Source: Acidobacteriaceae bacterium (lineage in GTDB: Bacteria; Acidobacteriota; Terriglobia; Bryobacterales; Bryobacteraceae). Taken from it: DNA of 34,294 nucleotides. The translations under genes and the position numbers were made by a program. The notes below the pieces were generated by a model. The model was not told the origin of the DNA. It was given only the letters and a program-made list of their open reading frames with translations, and searched no databases. Of the stretch, positions 27,301 through 34,294 are shown one piece after another. The first letter of the stretch is position 1. Each line of letters opens with the position of its first letter. The stretch spans positions 1-34,294 of the forward strand of contig JANYCV010000174.1 of the NCBI GenBank assembly GCA_025360145.1, written 5' to 3'.

Positions 27301-27830
27301 GTCAGATCGTAGCGGGGATTCGTCGGCGTAACGCCTGGCGCGAGGGTAGCGAGAAGGATCGGCGTACGGGTGACCATCGGGAGTTCAGCCAAGGCTTTGG
27401 TTTCAACCACCGCACCGCGATCGGCCTTCTCCGCATCGAGCAACGGCATTTCCTCGCTTACCGTGATCGTCTCGGACTGGCTGCCAAGCTGCAGCGACAG
27501 ATCAAGCGTCGCGGCTTGATTTGTCGACAATTGAATGCTGTCGCGAACCGTGTTCCGGAAACCTGCTATTGCGGCAGCAAGACGATAATTGCCTGGGTTC
27601 ACAAACAGAAAGCGATACTGACCCTGCGCATTGGTATCGGAGTTGGCAACGCTGGCTGTCTCCGTGTTCGTTAGCTGAATTTTGACGCCTGCCAGAGGCG
27701 CACCGGATTGGTCCATGACGGTACCGCTCAAAGTAGCTCTGGTCTCCTGGGCAAGAGCCGTTCCAACCATGGCGGGAAGGACGACGGCAAGTGCAAGCAG
27801 GGCATTGCGGAATCTAAACGTGAGATTCAT
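24321..27830 (-). CDS. TonB-dependent receptor, Oar-like, with carboxypeptidase-regulatory-like domain
   Basis: 1169 aa; 'ATLSGTVMDQSGAPLAGVKIQLTNTETASVANSDTNAQGQYRFLFVNPGNYRL'; 'GGGVINMNTKSGTNQIHGSVYEFLKRPGLNANSF'; C-terminal ...LGIRASF*. Confidence 0.93.
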   Translation of the reverse strand: MNLTFRFRNALLALAVVLPAMVGTALAQETRATLSGTVMDQSGAPLAGVKIQLTNTETASVANSDTNAQGQYRFLFVNPGNYRLAAAIAGFRNTVRDSIQLSTNQAATLDLSLQLGSQSETITVSEEMPLLDAEKADRGAVVETKALAELPMVTRTPILLATLAPGVTPTNPRYDLTPFSNSGLTTWSINGSTSLSTEFLLDGAPNTMVYEAKPSVAYIPPVDAVQELKVIAGAYDAQYGHNGGGVINMNTKSGTNQIHGSVYEFLKRPGLNANSFSNNVKGLPVDNNTLDEYGFSFGGPVRIPKVYNGKDRTFFFTSWEGYKQNSIFPQNDTSSVPSLEQRAGDFSRTFNAAGQLNSIYDPTTGRLVGNNWVRDVFPGNKIPANRFDPVGQKILGLYPVPNTVTAGSVPWQNNFFLKDNTTWYDFHNFVGWVDHNVSERQRFYGRYVWNNQALHQNSNGLPGFAANLREGLKTNHGFLLDSLTILSPTTTLDIRASFLRWVQDYKPTTWGDYNATEIGLPKSLVNQFPEPNHFPSIALNSYKTLGPSNNNIWLAATTAYAIAPTISTIHGRHALRTGLDVRQSRFANYQPVGTGGNFAFDRAYTRSNYLQQDALSGNAAASALLGLAASGEIISVASPYYQWMYVAPWVQDDIKLTRHLTLNFGLRWDINVPLTEKYNSLNSNFFPGQVNPISSRIDQSKFPGYKVNGGIGFVNQNGLSRSPFKTDWNNFQPRLGAAFQLNPTTVLRGGWGMSYINTVSTGANFGFSQSTPFVSTTDAGRTAAGIVSNPFPAGILSPSGSSLGLQTLLGQNLTYSDPSGITGYVHSYSFGIQKQLPWNFNVDASYVGSRTNGILATRGFNELSKQDLALGDVTQGGNPNYLNQRVPNPFENLLPGTSYNTATVPRQQLLRPFPEFGSVTVQDLPTGKFWYNSLQIAAQRRYSRGFLLIAAYTLSKNFQAVNYLNAQDSQPGRSLVPWDRPQRLVLAAVYELPFGRGRTFLNGGNGVVDRFIGGWQLALNTTFQSGAPMTVPSNVFLLSDPRLENPTYDRVFKTGLIDADGITVRNVKPGEQPVFQIQPAFSLRTASQYFGNLRTFWGREYNVTLAKNTVIKERLTIQFRAEAFNLLNHPIFGNDPNLDATSANFGNILPNNGQTNAPRTIQLGIRASF

Positions 27831-28039
27831 GATTCACCTCTCAAAAGATGGCGGCGTTTACAAGACAGACAGCTTGGGGCGAAAAACTGAATAGCGGTCT
27901 CCCGACAGGAAACTACAAATCACAATCCGGCTTTGCTTGTTATATGTCAATGCGATTGCCGCTGTCAACGCGAGTTGAGAAGCTCAGCCCTCGGGCGGGC
28001 ATGGACGGGGCTAGGCCCAGGCGAAGGCGCTGGCCTTTG

Positions 28040-28252
28040 TTAAGGAATCGACATTGGGATCTCGGGAGCGAAGGGGGCGGAAAGAAATGTGAGCGCGGCG
28101 TTTTCACTTTTGTGGAGGATTTCGAGCTAGGCGTCGAGTTGATCGCCGTCGGCTGGGGTGACGTGGAATTCGCCGTTCCAGAGCCGGGTGAAGGCGGAGT
28201 TGGTTCACGGGATGCGGTTGGTGAGACAGGTTACGTGCTCGACCAAATGGGC
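28040..28252 (-). pseudogene. Candidate decayed gene with two in-frame stops
   Basis: AHLVEHVTCLTNRIP*TNSAFTRLWNGEFHVTPADGDQLDA*LEILHKSENAALTFLSAPFAPEIPMSIP*, strong third-position C bias on the minus strand. Confidence 0.35.
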
Positions 28253-28416
28253 TTAATTAAGCTGGACGAGAAAACTGGAAACTCGCGGAAGTACGCTCGA
28301 TATACTCCGTTTTGGGCTTAGGTTCATTTAAGGGCAACGGTTCAGAATGTAGCTGGCGATGTTGATGATAAATAAACAGTTTCTTATTTAAGGGTTTGCC
28401 TGTCTAGCGCATCGCG

Positions 28417-29733
28417 CTAACGGGCGATCACGATTAGCCGCACATCCATTACATTGGTTCCGGTGGGGCCGGTCTTGATCAGGTCGCCTAGTGGTTCAAA
28501 GAAATGGTAGGAGTCGTTGCGGTTGAGGAAATCGTTCGCGTCAAGCCCGTGCTTGATTGCGCGGGCTATGGTGGTGTTGTCGCAGAGGGCTCCGGCTGCG
28601 TCGGTGGGGCCGTCGGTGCCGTCGGTGCCGGCGCTTAGGATACAGACGCCGGGGAGATCCTGGATGTCGATTGCGGCGGCGAGCGCGAACTCTTGATTGC
28701 GGCCGCCTTTCCCTTGGCCTTTGATCGCCACCGTGGTTTCGCCTCCGGAGATGAGGCAGGTTGGGGCTTTGGACGGACGGCCGAACGTAACAATCTCCCT
28801 GGCAATGGCGGCGTGCATGCGGGCGATTTCACGGGTCTCGCCTTCAATGAAGCTGGAGAGGATCATGGGCCGGTAGCCGAGCCGTTTCGCTTCGGTGGCG
28901 GCGGCGTCGAGCGCCCGTTGATTACTGCCTACTACAATGTTCTGTGTTCGCGTTACCCGCTTCGGGGTTTCCGGGATGATACCGCGGATTCCTTCTTCGA
29001 TCCTTTGACGGATGGAGGCCGGGATCTGATCGGTGAGGGCGTATTTTTCGAGGATTGCTTGAGCATCGAAAAAGGTGGAGGAATCGGGCGCGGTGGGGCC
29101 GGAGCCGATCACGTCCAGCTTGTCGCCGATGACATCCGACAGGATCAGCGAGACTACGGTGGCCGGGTTTGCCAGAGCCGCGAGCTGTCCGCCTTTCAGG
29201 CTGGAGATGTGCTTGCGGACGGCGTTCATCTCGTTAATATTCGCGCCAGAGCGCAGCAGCAGGCCGGTGACCGCCTGCTTTTCGGCCAGCGTGATGGGCT
29301 GCGCCGGGAATGGAAGGAGCGCGGACGCACCGCCCGATACCAGAAAGAGCACGAGATCGTTCCTGGTGGCTTTGGCTGCGATGCGGCCAATCTCCTGCGC
29401 GCCGCGCACTCCGTTTTCGTCCGGCACGGGGTGGCCGCATTCGTTGAGTTGAATGCGGCGGAGCTTCGCGAGATGACCGTACTTTACATTGATGAACCCT
29501 TCGGTGATCTGCTTACCGAGCAGGCGCTCTACGGCCACTGCCATGGACGCGCTGGCCTTACCCGCACCCAGCACATAGATGTTCTCAAAAGAGGCGAGCT
29601 TGTAGCGCTGGTTGCCTACGCGCAGAATTCCATTTCGAACGGAGACGTGACGCAAAACGGCTTCGACTGGGCCGGCGGCTTTTAACGCTGCCTTCAGAAT
29701 GGCGAGCGCCGGTTTGCGTGGAGGAGATTTCAT
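28417..29733 (-). CDS. Glycerate 2-kinase/DUF4147 (GckA/TtuD-like)
   Basis: 'VLGAGKASASMAVAVERLLG', 'LFLVSGGASALLPFPAQPITLAEKQAVTGLLLRSGANINEMNAVRKHISSLKGGQLA', 'CLISGGETTVAIKGQGKGGRNQEFALAAA', 'SAGTDGTDGPTDAAGA'. ATG at 29733 preferred over GTG at 29751. Confidence 0.93.
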   Translation of the reverse strand: MKSPPRKPALAILKAALKAAGPVEAVLRHVSVRNGILRVGNQRYKLASFENIYVLGAGKASASMAVAVERLLGKQITEGFINVKYGHLAKLRRIQLNECGHPVPDENGVRGAQEIGRIAAKATRNDLVLFLVSGGASALLPFPAQPITLAEKQAVTGLLLRSGANINEMNAVRKHISSLKGGQLAALANPATVVSLILSDVIGDKLDVIGSGPTAPDSSTFFDAQAILEKYALTDQIPASIRQRIEEGIRGIIPETPKRVTRTQNIVVGSNQRALDAAATEAKRLGYRPMILSSFIEGETREIARMHAAIAREIVTFGRPSKAPTCLISGGETTVAIKGQGKGGRNQEFALAAAIDIQDLPGVCILSAGTDGTDGPTDAAGALCDNTTIARAIKHGLDANDFLNRNDSYHFFEPLGDLIKTGPTGTNVMDVRLIVIAR

Positions 29734-29739
29734 AATTCG

Positions 29740-29767
29740 GGTTTTCGTCACTCGGTTTTCGTCACTC
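29740..29767. repeat. 14-bp perfect tandem duplication GGTTTTCGTCACTC x2
   Basis: 29740-29753 and 29754-29767, spanning the aroK stop/glycerate-kinase leader junction. Confidence 0.95.
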
Positions 29768-30292
29768 GAAGATGGGGAGGCGGAGAATTTCCTGGAGGGC
29801 TGAGCGCGAATCGTCCTCGGTGATGATGACGCGGTATTCGGCCTTGGCGTAATTTTCGCGCCGCTGTTGGAACAGTTCGGCGAAGCGTTCGGCGTTGCGC
29901 GCGAGGGGACGGTGGCTGGCCAGGCTGACGCGCTTTTTCACGATCGGGAAATCGGCGTCGAGCCAGATGGTTACGCCGTTGTTTTCGAGCAGATCAATGG
30001 TGGCCTGTTGCGTGAATGCCCCGCCGCCCAGGGCGATAACCATGGGGTGGCCGGACTGGATGCGGCGGACGCACTGGCGGATAGCTTCAATCTCAAAGCG
30101 GCGGAACTCTTCCTCACCGCGTTGGGTGAACAGTTCGGTGATGGAGGTCTGGGCGGCGGCTTCCACATCGTCGTCGATGTCTGTAAAGCGCCACCCGATC
30201 TGGTCTGCCAGCATGCGGCCCACGGTGGATTTGCCGGAGCCCATAAAACCGATGAGGTAGATGCCAGGCGTTCGCTTGAGCTTGAGGATCAT
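29762..30292 (-). CDS. aroK: Shikimate kinase
   Basis: Walker A 'IYLIGFMGSGKSTVGRMLADQIGWRFTDIDDDVE'; 'FRRFEIEAIRQ', 'VIALGGGAF', 'RPLARNAERFAELFQQRRENYAKAEY'. ATG at 30292, overlapping the SDR gene by 4 nt. Confidence 0.93.
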   Translation of the reverse strand: MILKLKRTPGIYLIGFMGSGKSTVGRMLADQIGWRFTDIDDDVEAAAQTSITELFTQRGEEEFRRFEIEAIRQCVRRIQSGHPMVIALGGGAFTQQATIDLLENNGVTIWLDADFPIVKKRVSLASHRPLARNAERFAELFQQRRENYAKAEYRVIITEDDSRSALQEILRLPIFE

Positions 30293-31074
30293 CGGTTCGC
30301 TTGCTGCTCCCAATATATTTTTTCCAGACGGCTGTCGAAGGTTGCCGGGAACATGCGGCCCAGGGCGATGAGGAGCCACCCGGATTTCGGGGACACCACG
30401 GTGCGGGCGTTGCGTTCCAGGCCGCGGGCGATATCTTCGGCGCACTGCCGGGGAGAGATGGCCCACTTGCGGCCCAAGCCCGAGAGATCCGGCGGACGGC
30501 CGGCAAGCACGTGCCGCTGGAAGCCGGTTTTGACATAGCCGGGGCAGACGGTCATGGCGTGAATGCCTTCCCGGCGGAGTTCCATGCGAAGACCGTCGGT
30601 GATAGAACCCAGCGCGTATTTGGTGGCGGAGTAGAGGGTGAACCAGGGCAGGGTGATCTTTCCGCCAATGGAACTTACGTTAACGATGGCGCCGGAGCCG
30701 GATTTCTTCATGTGCGGGACCACCTTCTGAATGAGGTCGAGCGGAGCGAAGATGTTGAGTTCGAACATGGCTCGGACAGAGGCTAGATCGGCGCCATGGG
30801 CGGGCTGATAGAGGCCTACTCCAGCGTTGTTTATCAGGATATCAATGCGACCGTAGCGGGCTAACGTTCGTTCGACGAGCGCGGCGCGGGTAGATTCCTC
30901 GCGCAGGTCTCCGGGGGTTACCAGAGCGTCTTTGCCGCCCACCTCTTCAAGGCGGTGTTGAGAACGCGCGGTTAGCGAGAGAAGTGCGCCGCGGCTGGCA
31001 AAGGCGGAGGCGCAAGCGGCTCCAATGCCTTCGGACGCACCTGTGATGACCACCACTTTGTTGTCGATTTGCAT
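30289..31074 (-). CDS. Short-chain dehydrogenase/reductase
   Basis: 'VVVITGASEGIGAACASAFASRGA', 'ILINNAGVGLY', 'GAIVNVSSIGGKITLPWFTLYSATKYAL' (YxxxK). Confidence 0.94.
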   Translation of the reverse strand: MQIDNKVVVITGASEGIGAACASAFASRGALLSLTARSQHRLEEVGGKDALVTPGDLREESTRAALVERTLARYGRIDILINNAGVGLYQPAHGADLASVRAMFELNIFAPLDLIQKVVPHMKKSGSGAIVNVSSIGGKITLPWFTLYSATKYALGSITDGLRMELRREGIHAMTVCPGYVKTGFQRHVLAGRPPDLSGLGRKWAISPRQCAEDIARGLERNARTVVSPKSGWLLIALGRMFPATFDSRLEKIYWEQQANR

Positions 31075-31119
31075 CGAAAGGAAATTGCCGGATCTCTAGT
31101 GAAACGACATAATAGTAAC

Positions 31120-31752
31120 ATGCAAGACTCGCTGTTGCCGTTATTCCCGTTGCAAATGGTGCTCTTGCCGAGGACGCCTTTGCCGTTGCACATTTTTGAA
31201 GACCGGTATAAGGAGATGTTTGCCGAAGTGATCCGGACCAAGTCTGAGTTTGGCGTGGTGCAGGCGGGCGAGAAGGGTATTGTGAATACGGGATGCTCGG
31301 CTACGGTGGAGAAGGTTCTGACGGAATACCCGGACGGACGGATGGACGTGCTGGCGCTGGGGCGGCGGCGGTTCGAGATCATGCGGTTGAACGACGAACG
31401 GGCTTTCCTGCGGGGGGCGGTGCAGTTTTTCGACGATGACGATGCGGTCCCGGCTGAGAGGGAGATGCAGATCCGGGCGCTGGAAGGGTTCACCGAGCTA
31501 CAGGCGCTAAGCGGGGGGCACGTTTTCGGCGAGCCGAAGCTGGGCGATCCGCACTTAAGTTTTCAGTTGGCGCAGTTGGTGGAAGATCTGAATTTCAAAC
31601 AACTGCTGCTGGCTACGCGTTCCGAGGCTGAAAGGATCCGGCAGCTTGCCGGATTTCTGCCGGAGTATGCCTTGCGCCAGAAGCATGTCTCGCATATGCG
31701 GGAAGTGGGGCCGCGGAACGGACATAGCAAACTGAAGCCGGGGAATCCGTGA
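31120..31752 (+). CDS. LON peptidase substrate-binding-domain protein
   Basis: 'LLPLFPLQMVLLPRTPLPLHIFEDRYKEMFAEVIRTKSEFGVV...GCSATVEKVLTEYPDGRMDVLALGRRRFEIM'; ATG at 31120 preferred to the 31069 track start. Confidence 0.88.
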   Translation: MQDSLLPLFPLQMVLLPRTPLPLHIFEDRYKEMFAEVIRTKSEFGVVQAGEKGIVNTGCSATVEKVLTEYPDGRMDVLALGRRRFEIMRLNDERAFLRGAVQFFDDDDAVPAEREMQIRALEGFTELQALSGGHVFGEPKLGDPHLSFQLAQLVEDLNFKQLLLATRSEAERIRQLAGFLPEYALRQKHVSHMREVGPRNGHSKLKPGNP

Positions 31753-32432
31753 GACAGCACTTGATCGTCGATGCCGACGATACGCTTTGGGAAAACAACA
31801 TTTACTTCGAGCGGGCGTTCGACGACTTCATCGACTTCCTGGACCATTCGACGCTGGGGCCGGAAGAGGTGCGGACGGTTCTGGATGAGATTGAGCTGGT
31901 GAACAACAAGACGCACGGCTACGGGTCTAAGAATTTTGCGCGGAATCTGGGTCTGTGTTACGAGCGGCTGGTGGAGCGCGAGGTGACGCCGGAGGATCTG
32001 CCTACGATCATGGCGTTTGCCGAGCGGATTATTCAGCATCCGCTGGAGTTGATTGACGGGGTGGCATCGACGCTGGAGTACCTGGCTTCGCGGCACGATT
32101 TGACGCTGTTCACCAAGGGGCATCCAGAGGAACAGAAGCTGAAGATCGACCGGTCCGAGCTAGGCATTTACTTCGGGCACACGGCGATTGTGAAAGAGAA
32201 AGATGCGGGTTCCTATGGGGCGCTGGTGCGGGAGCGGGAGATGGACCCGCGGCTGACGTGGATGATTGGGAATTCACCGAAGTCGGACGTGAATCCGGCG
32301 TTGGCTGCGGGGTTGAACGCGGTTTATGTGCCGCATGAACGAACCTGGCACCTGGAGAAGGCGGAACTGGATACTGGCGTGGGCAGGCTGCTGATTGTGG
32401 AACAGTTTTCGGATCTTCGCGATCATTTTTAG
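31749..32432 (+). CDS. HAD-superfamily hydrolase (GTG start)
   Basis: 'LIVDADDTLWENNIYFERAFDDF', 'LTLFTKGHPEEQKLKIDRSELGIYF', 'WMIGNSPKSDVNPALAAGLNAVYVPH'; overlaps the upstream gene by 4 nt. Confidence 0.88.
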   Translation: MRQHLIVDADDTLWENNIYFERAFDDFIDFLDHSTLGPEEVRTVLDEIELVNNKTHGYGSKNFARNLGLCYERLVEREVTPEDLPTIMAFAERIIQHPLELIDGVASTLEYLASRHDLTLFTKGHPEEQKLKIDRSELGIYFGHTAIVKEKDAGSYGALVREREMDPRLTWMIGNSPKSDVNPALAAGLNAVYVPHERTWHLEKAELDTGVGRLLIVEQFSDLRDHF

Positions 32433-32450
32433 GCTTCGTTCGCATCTACC

Positions 32451-32831
32451 TTGCGGGGTGATGCGATGCGGGATCGGTTTCGAAAGTTCTCCAACGCCAC
32501 GGCGGACAAGATGGGAAGTCCCGGGGCGTTCCTGCTGGGAGTGCTGATTGTACTGGTTTGGGCACTGACCGGACCGTTGTTTCATTTCTCGGACACGTGG
32601 CAACTGGTGATTAACACCGGGACCACGATCATCACGTTTCTGATGGTGTTCCTGATTCAGGCGACGCAGAACCGGGATGCGCGGGCGATGCATTTGAAGC
32701 TGGATGAGCTGATACGGGCGGTGACTGAGGCGCGGACGGGAATGGTGGCGCTGGAAGAATCGCCGGACGAAGTGATTGACGAGCTGAGGCAGGAGTTTTC
32801 GCAGATGCGGGAGGATGAGGCGGGGAAATAG
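32451..32831 (+). CDS. Low-affinity iron permease-family small membrane protein
   Basis: 'RFRKFSNATADKMGSPGAFLLGVLIVLVWALTGPLFHFSDTWQLVINTGTTIITFLMVFLIQATQNRDARAMHLKLDELIRA'; ATG at 32463/32466 is also possible. Confidence 0.82.
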   Translation: MRGDAMRDRFRKFSNATADKMGSPGAFLLGVLIVLVWALTGPLFHFSDTWQLVINTGTTIITFLMVFLIQATQNRDARAMHLKLDELIRAVTEARTGMVALEESPDEVIDELRQEFSQMREDEAGK

Positions 32832-32850
32832 GTATTGGGTCAGTTTGAGA

Positions 32851-33159
32851 TTATGCTGCCCAAGTACGTCCGGCCCAGCCAGCGAGGGCGCCAAAAATCA
32901 GGCCGGTGACAATGATCGGCCCGTATGCCTTGGTGATAACCGCATCTGGGATACTGACCAGGAGACCGACAAGCGCACCTGCTAAGGCCGGATGCATTGG
33001 CAGCGTTACATTGGCAGCGAGAAATCCGATGGCGAACCGGCTAAAGAACGCGCCCGTCAAAGCCGTGGTCTTGTCGGGAAACTTCATCGGGAGCATGAGC
33101 AGGACATCAACGACCCCGGCAGCGAGCCCTAGCAGGATTCCGAGCAAGAACCGATTCAC
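32851..33159 (-). CDS. Small hydrophobic membrane protein of unknown function
   Basis: 102 aa; repeated hydrophobic segments 'FLLGILLGLAAGVVDVLLMLPM', 'PALAGALVGLLVSIPDAVI', 'PIIVTGLIFGALAGWAG'. Confidence 0.65.
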   Translation of the reverse strand: MNRFLLGILLGLAAGVVDVLLMLPMKFPDKTTALTGAFFSRFAIGFLAANVTLPMHPALAGALVGLLVSIPDAVITKAYGPIIVTGLIFGALAGWAGRTWAA

Positions 33160-33235
33160 CGCAAAATCATACCAGACTGACCCGCTACCGGGAAATAGTC
33201 CTCTAGAATCCCCGCCATTCGCCGATAAGCATTCT

Positions 33236-33466
33236 ATGTCGGCACTTGGATCCGCACTCGAAATTATTCAGCGGGCTTCCGCCTCGGTGGATCAGGCGGC
33301 TTCCCGGCTGGCGCGGCCTGTGGACGTCAGCGGGGAGGGAGATATAGTGGATCTCAGCGCGGAGATGATAGCGCTGTTGCAGGCAAAGAACGCCACTGAG
33401 GTCGGAGTGAAGATTGCTCAGACCGTGGACGATCTGCAGCAGTCGACCTTGAACGTTTTGGGTTGA
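33236..33466 (+). CDS. Short protein resembling the C-terminus of flagellar rod/hook proteins
   Basis: MSALGSALEIIQRASASVDQAASRLARPVDVSGEGDIVDLSAEMIALLQAKNATEVGVKIAQTVDDLQQSTLNVLG*; 'VDLSAEMIALLQAKNA..VGVKIAQTVDDLQQ.TLNVL' matches the FlgB/C/E/G C-terminal pattern; internal ATG of track ORF 32906-33466. Confidence 0.6.
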   Translation: MSALGSALEIIQRASASVDQAASRLARPVDVSGEGDIVDLSAEMIALLQAKNATEVGVKIAQTVDDLQQSTLNVLG

Positions 33467-33472
33467 GAGCGG

Positions 33473-33514
33473 CACCTCCACCTCCACCTCCACCTCCACC
33501 TCTACCTCTACCTG
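33473..33514. repeat. Hexanucleotide microsatellite (CACCTC)x5-TACCTC-TACCTG
   Basis: Direct read; begins 7 nt after the stop of the 33236-33466 ORF. Confidence 0.95.
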
Positions 33515-33691
33515 TTCCTGCCTGCCTCCAAGGGTCTGATTGACTGCAAATTCCAGGAAGCGGCTGGCGGCGATCTTAATCTAGCCGACTACGACCCGGC
33601 TGGTGGCTCATCTGACGGGTGTGGCACGTTTTGCCGTCGTACAATTATCACTTGCTGCAAATCCGGGCAGTTAGTTATACAATTTCAGACA

Positions 33692-34294
33692 ATGAAAACT
33701 CCACGCAGCGTCTTGTATCCCGCTTGTATTTTTGGATTGATGTTCAGCTTCGCTTGCAGCCAGCCGAAGCCTGAGGAAAAGAAAGAAGAGAAGAAGGAAG
33801 TCTCCTTCCCGGTGGTTGGGAGCGTTGTGCGCGCCGATCCGGGGCTGGATGCGCTGGTGCCGGTAGGGGCCAAGATCGAGAAGATTGAAGGCGGGCGGAC
33901 GTTCACGGAAGGTCCGATCTACATGCGTGATGGGTTCCTGCTGCACAGCGATGTTCCCGAGAATACGATTTTCAAATGGACGCCGGATGGAACGGCTTCC
34001 ATATTTCGCAAGCCGAGCGGTTTCGATGGGGCGGGCGCGCCGGCGGGGGCGTTTATCGGCTCTAACGGCATCACGATGGATAAAGAGGGCCGGCTGGTTA
34101 TTTGCGAACACGGGAACCGCCGGGTGACGCGGCTGGAGAAAAACGGTACGGTGACGGTGTTGGCGTCCGAATATCAAGGCAAGAAGCTGAACAGCCCGAA
34201 CGATGCGGTTTATAAGTCCGATGGCGCGCTGTACTTCACCGACCCGCCTTACGGATTCCCGACGCAGGACAAAGATCCGCGAAAGGAGCTGAAG
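33692..34294 (+). CDS. SMP-30/gluconolactonase-family lipoprotein, 3'-truncated by the window end
   Basis: ATG at 33692: MKTPRSVLYPACIFGLMFSFACSQPKPEEKKEEKKEVSFPVVGSVVRADPGLDALVPVGAKIEKIEGGRTFTEGPIYMRDGFLLHSDVPENTIFKWTPDG...NGITMDKEGRLVICEHGNRRVTRLEKNGTVTVLASEYQGKKLNSPNDAVYKSDGALYFTDPPYG; lipobox-like FSFAC; not in the ORF track because no stop lies in the window. Confidence 0.88.
   Translation, partial: MKTPRSVLYPACIFGLMFSFACSQPKPEEKKEEKKEVSFPVVGSVVRADPGLDALVPVGAKIEKIEGGRTFTEGPIYMRDGFLLHSDVPENTIFKWTPDGTASIFRKPSGFDGAGAPAGAFIGSNGITMDKEGRLVICEHGNRRVTRLEKNGTVTVLASEYQGKKLNSPNDAVYKSDGALYFTDPPYGFPTQDKDPRKELK

Noticed and set aside
27848-28321. Plus-strand 157-aa ORF
   Set aside because: Composition is Arg/Gly-rich and motif-free, it overlaps the receptor promoter region, and codon bias favours a decayed minus-strand frame.
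28405-28419. TAGCGC-ATC-GCGCTA hairpin overlapping the glycerate-kinase stop
   Set aside because: Short stem with a 3-nt loop and no U-tract; likely chance or a minor transcript-end structure.
33473-33514. Hexamer tract as a CRISPR array or as coding MEVEVEVEV peptide (ORF 33203-33499)
   Set aside because: No repeat-spacer structure, and the minus-strand ORF is antisense to the flagellar-like mini-gene with no other coding support.

Overview
The 34.3 kb window looks like an Acidobacteria chromosome (Solibacter/Bryobacter-like by gene content; this is inference). Most of it is coding. It has three very large TonB-dependent, Oar-like outer-membrane receptors (159-3125, 19380-22589, 24321-27830, all minus strand). 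Housekeeping genes include rpoD, nrdR, aroK and a glycerate 2-kinase-like gene. A tightly overlapping plus-strand operon (6703-10255) encodes an ECF sigma factor, a zinc-finger anti-sigma factor, a B-box/DUF5668 protein, a small DUF5668 protein and a DUF5668+DUF4097-like protein. Other genes include a planctomycete-type cytochrome/ankyrin/terpene-cyclase-fold fusion, a TPR protein, a CRTAC1-like FG-GAP/ASPIC-UnbV protein, a signal-peptide-bearing enolase-superfamily protein and a 3'-truncated SMP-30/gluconolactonase lipoprotein. The accessory-looking parts are about 10.3-13.5 kb, 24.07-24.3 kb and 28.0-28.25 kb. They contain apparent gene remnants below the ORF-track cutoff, a GH19-like endolysin, an internally repeated hypothetical protein and dispersed-type short repeats. 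I found no rRNA, tRNA or CRISPR array by eye. No single feature is clearly a new defence or mobile system. The best leads are the cytochrome-ankyrin-cyclase fusion, the ECF/DUF5668 operon with a candidate autoregulatory promoter, and the structured rpoD upstream region. All family calls come from recognising motifs in the translations; no database search was run.
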